The notes under the pieces: model-generated
The model's input: only the letters and a program-made list of their open reading frames with translations
Databases searched by the model: none
Told to the model about the DNA's origin: nothing
Made by a program: the position numbers and the translations under genes
DNA from: Planctomycetaceae bacterium
Lineage (GTDB): Bacteria > Planctomycetota > Planctomycetia > Pirellulales > UBA7805
Length of the DNA: 64,000 bases
Assembly (NCBI GenBank): GCA_902630355.1
Contig: CACOUL010000011.1
Location: forward strand, 1-64,000
Direction: 5' to 3'
Shown here: piece by piece, positions 60,482 to 64,000 of the stretch
Layout of the letters: each line of letters opens with the position of its first letter
Numbering within the stretch: position 1 is the first letter of the stretch

Positions 60482-62767
60482 ATGAATCGAAGCATACTGC
60501 TCATCATCTCTTTGCTCGCCGGCTTCGGGACGTCGGTGCCGAGTGGCTGCTTTGGCAGTGCGACCGATTCCTCGATCCGGATCGCACATTTTGAAATCGG
60601 CTTTGCCGGCAAATACAAACTCGGCTACTGGGCCCCCCTCTTTGTCACCATCGACGCTCCCGGGGGCACTGAACTTGCGATCGAACTTACGGTGCCCGAT
60701 GGCGACGGCGTCCCGACCACAATCACGCGCAAGCATATCGTTCCAGCAAATCGTACAGCCGTTACTTCGGTCGTTGAGATGTTTTGTAAAATCGGTCGAA
60801 CCGACGGGCAAATCCAACTGGTCGTCTGGTCGTCAGAAGATACCCTCCCGGCTGCCACCGCCGTTTACGATCTGGAATCTGCCGACTATCGGCCGTTGCC
60901 TTCAGCGTCTCATTTGGTAGTCGCTCTCGGCGCCTCTCCCAACCTGCAATATGCAGCGACGCAGGCGCGCTATTTCAAACGGCCCCTTACGGTCATCGAA
61001 TTGGGTACGGAACACCGGTTACCGACCCGGGCCCTCGGCTACGATGGAGTCAACGAGGTTTTTCTTGCGGGAAGTCGTCCCGCCGTAAAACAACTGCTCG
61101 GCAAAGAAAAAACGACGCAGGCTCTCGGCGATTGGATCCGGCAGGGGGGGCGGCTCATCATGTCGATCGATGGGGAGGAAACCAAACTTTCCGAAGGGCA
61201 GGGGCCTCTGCAAAAATTTCTCCCTGGCCGAATCGTCGAATCGTTGCCGCTCCGTGGACTGGAGCCGCTCGAACTTTTTGCCGATGCCACCGATCCACTG
61301 GTCAAAGAGGATTCTAGGGGGCAGCGGGAAGCATTTATCGTCCCTGTGCTGGAACTCGAACGCGGAAACATCGTCGCTGCTCTCAAGCAGGGGAGTCGTA
61401 CAATTCCGCTGTTGGTACTCTCTTCGCTCGGATTCGGTCAAATCACGCTCCTTGCGGTGGATGTCGAGCGACCCGAGTTCACCTCGTGGAATGGCACTCG
61501 TCATCTGATTCAAAAGATACTCTCCCTCGATCAGCAAGCAGAGCAACAGGGAAACCGGTTAAGCCGGAGCGAACTGGCGCATGCCGGATACGACGATTTG
61601 GCCGGGCAACTGCGATCGGCGTTGGATCAGTTCGGAGAGCAGGGCGTTTGGTTTATCCCTTTCGAACTGCTTTTTCTCTGCGGCGTCGTCTACTTACTGC
61701 TTATCGCACCGGGGGACTATCTCTTCCTCCAGCGGACACTGCGAAAAATGGAACTCACTTGGATCACTTTCCCTTCGGTCGTGATTCTCTGTAGCGTTGC
61801 CGCTTACATGGCCGCCAACGCGACGAAGGGAGATCGATTGCTCGTGAATCAAGCGGAAGTTGTGGACGTCGACGTCCGCACGGGCCAGATGCGCGGTGCA
61901 TGTTGGCTCTCATTATTTTCCCCCCAGACGCAACGCTTTGATCTTTCCACCCAATTCCTTCCGCCGGTCGCACAATCTTTGGCCAGCGATACGGAAGACG
62001 CAACTCGCGAGTCGCTTCTTTTTTCTTGGATGGGCCTGCCTGGGACTGGCCTGGGGGGCATGGAGTCACCACTCGTCGCACCTCTCTTCGAACGCGGATA
62101 TCGCTACGGCCCTGCATTCTCTTCGCTCGAGCAAGTTCCTCTCTCGATCGGTTCGACCAAGTGTTTCAGCATCCGCTCCCATCAGTCGCACGCGCGATGG
62201 ATGGAAACACAACTCCAGGAAAGAAACTCCGGCCAAGATGCGCTGGTGGAGGGCCAGATTACCAGTCACTTGAAGGAACCGCTCCGCAACTGCGTACTGC
62301 TTCACAATGGTTGGGCCTATCCTCTCGGGACGCTTGCGCCCGGAAAACCGTATCGCATCGATCGCAATCAGTCGGTGCGCACGATCCGCAATTATCTCGC
62401 CCGCCTCGGACCACTGGAAATGGAAAGTGACGCGGAGCGATATCAGGTATCTCGTATTTTTGAGCGCATGCTTCTCTATCAGGCTGCTGACGGCAACAGC
62501 ACGATTCCATTGGCAAATAATTATCTCACCCAACTCGATATGAGTCATTTACTGGAAAGCAAAGAAGGGATCCTGATGGGGCAAATCGACTCACACTCAT
62601 TCGAAATCAAAAATCATGGGCAACCACTCACCGATTCGCAATCATTGCGTGGCGCGATCTGGCGGTTTGTGGTACCGATCCAGCGATTCAAGCCAAAAGA
62701 CCAAACGTCTTTCGACTCTCCTACTGCACATTCGACTCACGCATCACTTGCAAGTGAGGATTACTAA
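60482..62767 (+). CDS. Exported and membrane-anchored large protein coupled to an ABC ATPase
   Basis: 761 residues. N-terminal signal-like segment (ILLIISLLAGFGTSVPSGC) with a possible lipobox. A large soluble region (about 30-380) has beta-rich sequence plus ALGDWIRQGGRLIMSIDG, a GATase1-like turn, and a FLAGSRPAVKQLLG loop. Two transmembrane helices follow at about 390-445 (FIPFELLFLCGVVYLLLIAPGDYLFL; TWITFPSVVILCSVAAYMAA). About 300 residues of soluble C-terminus complete it. The stop (TAA) overlaps the ABC start by one base, which strongly suggests one functional unit. The role is unknown; a permease partner is not next door. Confidence 0.75.
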   Translation: MNRSILLIISLLAGFGTSVPSGCFGSATDSSIRIAHFEIGFAGKYKLGYWAPLFVTIDAPGGTELAIELTVPDGDGVPTTITRKHIVPANRTAVTSVVEMFCKIGRTDGQIQLVVWSSEDTLPAATAVYDLESADYRPLPSASHLVVALGASPNLQYAATQARYFKRPLTVIELGTEHRLPTRALGYDGVNEVFLAGSRPAVKQLLGKEKTTQALGDWIRQGGRLIMSIDGEETKLSEGQGPLQKFLPGRIVESLPLRGLEPLELFADATDPLVKEDSRGQREAFIVPVLELERGNIVAALKQGSRTIPLLVLSSLGFGQITLLAVDVERPEFTSWNGTRHLIQKILSLDQQAEQQGNRLSRSELAHAGYDDLAGQLRSALDQFGEQGVWFIPFELLFLCGVVYLLLIAPGDYLFLQRTLRKMELTWITFPSVVILCSVAAYMAANATKGDRLLVNQAEVVDVDVRTGQMRGACWLSLFSPQTQRFDLSTQFLPPVAQSLASDTEDATRESLLFSWMGLPGTGLGGMESPLVAPLFERGYRYGPAFSSLEQVPLSIGSTKCFSIRSHQSHARWMETQLQERNSGQDALVEGQITSHLKEPLRNCVLLHNGWAYPLGTLAPGKPYRIDRNQSVRTIRNYLARLGPLEMESDAERYQVSRIFERMLLYQAADGNSTIPLANNYLTQLDMSHLLESKEGILMGQIDSHSFEIKNHGQPLTDSQSLRGAIWRFVVPIQRFKPKDQTSFDSPTAHSTHASLASEDY

Positions 62768-63705
62768 TGGCTCAACACGTTATTCGCGCCGTGGGACTCA
62801 ACAAAAAGTACGGAACGTTCCACGCTGTCAAATCACTCGATCTCGAACTTGATGAAGGTGATGTGTTTGGCTTCATCGGGCCCAACGGCGCAGGCAAAAC
62901 GACGACCATGCGGATGCTTGCTACGCTTCTCGATCCCACCAGTGGTGAAGCATACGTTTGTGGACACTCCATCTATCAACGACCGAGAGAAATTCGTCGT
63001 CTTGTCGGTTACATGCCTGACTTCTTTGGCGTCTACGATGACATGAAAGTTATCGAATATCTGGAGTTTTTCGCCGCAACCTATCGAATAGCGCCGGAAA
63101 AGAGGATCGATATCTGCGAGCGGGTACTCGACTTGGTCGACCTTATGTTCAAGCGCGATAATTTGGCCAACACGCTCTCGCGCGGCCAGACGCAGCGACT
63201 CGGCCTGGCACGGGTATTGGTTCACGATCCGCAAGTGCTGCTATTGGATGAACCCGCAAGTGGACTCGACCCGCGTGCGCGGATCAAAATTAGGGAACTG
63301 ATCAAGCGATTGCGGGACATGGGAAAAACGATCATGGTCTCAAGCCATATTCTTCCCGAACTGGCCGACATCTGTAATAAGGTCGGCATTATCGAACGGG
63401 GCGAATTGATTGTGAACGAGCGGGTCTCGGAAGTGATGCAGAGGATTCGTAGCGCAGCGGTATTGAGAATCAGTGTGCGAAACGATCTGCAGCGGGCAGC
63501 CCAATTGATCGAAGCCTCTCCGATGGTCGACCGCGTCGAAACGGACCATGACGGCATCAAGGCGACGCTCGTGGCCGGGGAGGAGGATTACAGCGCACTG
63601 GCAAAACAACTCGTCGATGCCGGCTTCGCGCTCCAGCGATTCCAGGAAGAGGAAATGAACCTGGAAACCGCCTTTATGCACCTGACCGAAGGAGTCAGTG
63701 CCTGA
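62767..63705 (+). CDS. ABC transporter ATP-binding protein
   Basis: 312 residues. Walker A is GPNGAGKTTTMRM (38-50), the signature is LSRGQTQRLGLARVL (137-151), Walker B is VLLLDEPASGLDP (157-169), and the H-loop is in TIMVSSHILPE. The C-terminal 90 residues form a regulatory extension of the type found in ABC-2 exporters (CcmA/NatA-like). GAGG at 7-nt spacing and a TAATG junction couple it to the preceding gene. The following gene does not look like a permease, so the membrane component may be encoded elsewhere or be the upstream protein itself. Confidence 0.93.
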   Translation: MAQHVIRAVGLNKKYGTFHAVKSLDLELDEGDVFGFIGPNGAGKTTTMRMLATLLDPTSGEAYVCGHSIYQRPREIRRLVGYMPDFFGVYDDMKVIEYLEFFAATYRIAPEKRIDICERVLDLVDLMFKRDNLANTLSRGQTQRLGLARVLVHDPQVLLLDEPASGLDPRARIKIRELIKRLRDMGKTIMVSSHILPELADICNKVGIIERGELIVNERVSEVMQRIRSAAVLRISVRNDLQRAAQLIEASPMVDRVETDHDGIKATLVAGEEDYSALAKQLVDAGFALQRFQEEEMNLETAFMHLTEGVSA

Positions 63706-63893
63706 CGGGGCAGGGGGGCCGGAGAGGGCAGAGAAAGCACACAAAGAGAGGAAAATAAGGCTTTTTTTATTTTACCCAAGCTTTGATGCTGCTTTTTTCA
63801 CCCCAGACCGCTTGTTTTACCATTTTGAGCGATTATCCTCGGAGACAGTTGATTTTTTACACGTCTCGCTGGGTTCATGAGGGGATCGTTTCG

Positions 63894-64000
63894 ATGGCAT
63901 CTAAAGAGTGGAAATTGGCAGTCACGCTCTGCCTGGGTATCGCAGGGCTCGTGATCATGACGTCCGATGCCGAGGCATGGGGACGGCATCGTCGCCACGG
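63894..64000 (+). CDS. Exported protein, N-terminal fragment
   Basis: Only the first 35 codons are present before the window ends. MASKEWKLAVTLCLGIAGL is followed by a TSDAEA cleavage region and then WGRHRRHG, so it is a secreted protein with a basic start to the mature chain. GAGGGG lies 11 nt before the ATG. The family cannot be told from this fragment. A T-rich stretch at 63762-63775 after the ABC gene may separate the two transcripts. Confidence 0.65.
   Translation, partial: MASKEWKLAVTLCLGIAGLVIMTSDAEAWGRHRRH

Noticed and set aside
63740-63780. Rho-independent terminator after the ABC ATPase gene
   Set aside because: There is a T-rich run, but the only stem is an AT-only AAAATAA/TTATTTT pair; it is too weak to call.
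1-64000. CRISPR arrays, insertion sequences, prophage genes, tRNA or rRNA genes
   Set aside because: No regularly spaced repeats, transposase or integrase motifs, or cloverleaf/rRNA sequences were seen on either strand.

Overview
The window looks like a piece of a planctomycete chromosome, most likely from the Pirellulales/Planctomycetia side. The sequence is moderately GC-rich. Many genes encode exported proteins with a signal peptide, a long disordered linker and a small conserved domain. Families that are abundant in planctomycetes recur: DUF1573, DUF1570-like metalloprotease, NPCBM, squalene-cyclase-like toroid proteins, PQQ-type propeller, FHA and BON. The DnaA C-terminus (NRSHATV signature) also reads like planctomycete DnaA. 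I see no rRNA, tRNA, CRISPR array, insertion sequence or prophage gene. This is a normal chromosomal region with core metabolism interleaved with lineage-specific envelope genes.

Layout. 1-7.7 kb: a partial FAH-family enzyme and a BON protein (minus), then an exported esterase, selA, an exported unknown protein, guaB and a large secreted protein whose start lies inside guaB (plus). 7.8-14 kb: a cNMP-patatin protein, an FmdB zinc ribbon, nnrE, an archaeal-type diadenylate cyclase and a linker-rich membrane-anchored protein. 14.4-21.3 kb: a HEAT-like lipoprotein, an exported HExxH protease, dnaA, a GNAT enzyme and two exported unknowns. 21.3-27 kb: an operon on the minus strand in the order xseA-xseB-ispA-dxs-nadK (exonuclease VII, isoprenoid precursors, NAD kinase). 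27-33.5 kb: arfB, an exported propeller, a sugar-phosphate isomerase-like protein, a putative outer-membrane barrel and pabB. 33.5-44.1 kb: a minus-strand run of YhaM-like nuclease, RNase R, gcvT, gcvH, gcvPA, gcvPB, a lipoate ligase-like protein, an FHA protein and a TPR lipoprotein. 44.4-56.3 kb: a plus-strand run of proS, DUF4416, DUF1573, a phosphoesterase-tetraheme lipoprotein, and then a translationally coupled envelope module (giant membrane coiled-coil protein, small helical protein, Tat-exported toroid, NPCBM protein). 56.3-64 kb: an archaeal-type phosphoglycerate mutase and a Rieske protein (minus), then a radical SAM protein, a MazG-like protein, a membrane protein coupled to an ABC ATPase, and the start of another exported protein.

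How the genes work together. The gcv block plus the lipoate ligase makes a nearly self-contained glycine cleavage system, with GcvP split into two chains; the L-protein is not in the window. YhaM and RNase R form an overlapping pair of 3'-5' exoribonuclease genes immediately upstream of it. The ispA/dxs pair supplies prenyl diphosphates. The least understood part is 46.5-56.3 kb, where a DUF1573 protein, a four-heme lipoprotein and the coupled four-gene module lie head to tail. I consider this the best candidate for an undescribed envelope-associated system, although no function can be proved from sequence alone.

Limits. Families were assigned by reading motifs and overall similarity, without database searches. 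Starts were chosen from signal peptides, Shine-Dalgarno sequences and family length. GTG and TTG starts are frequent.
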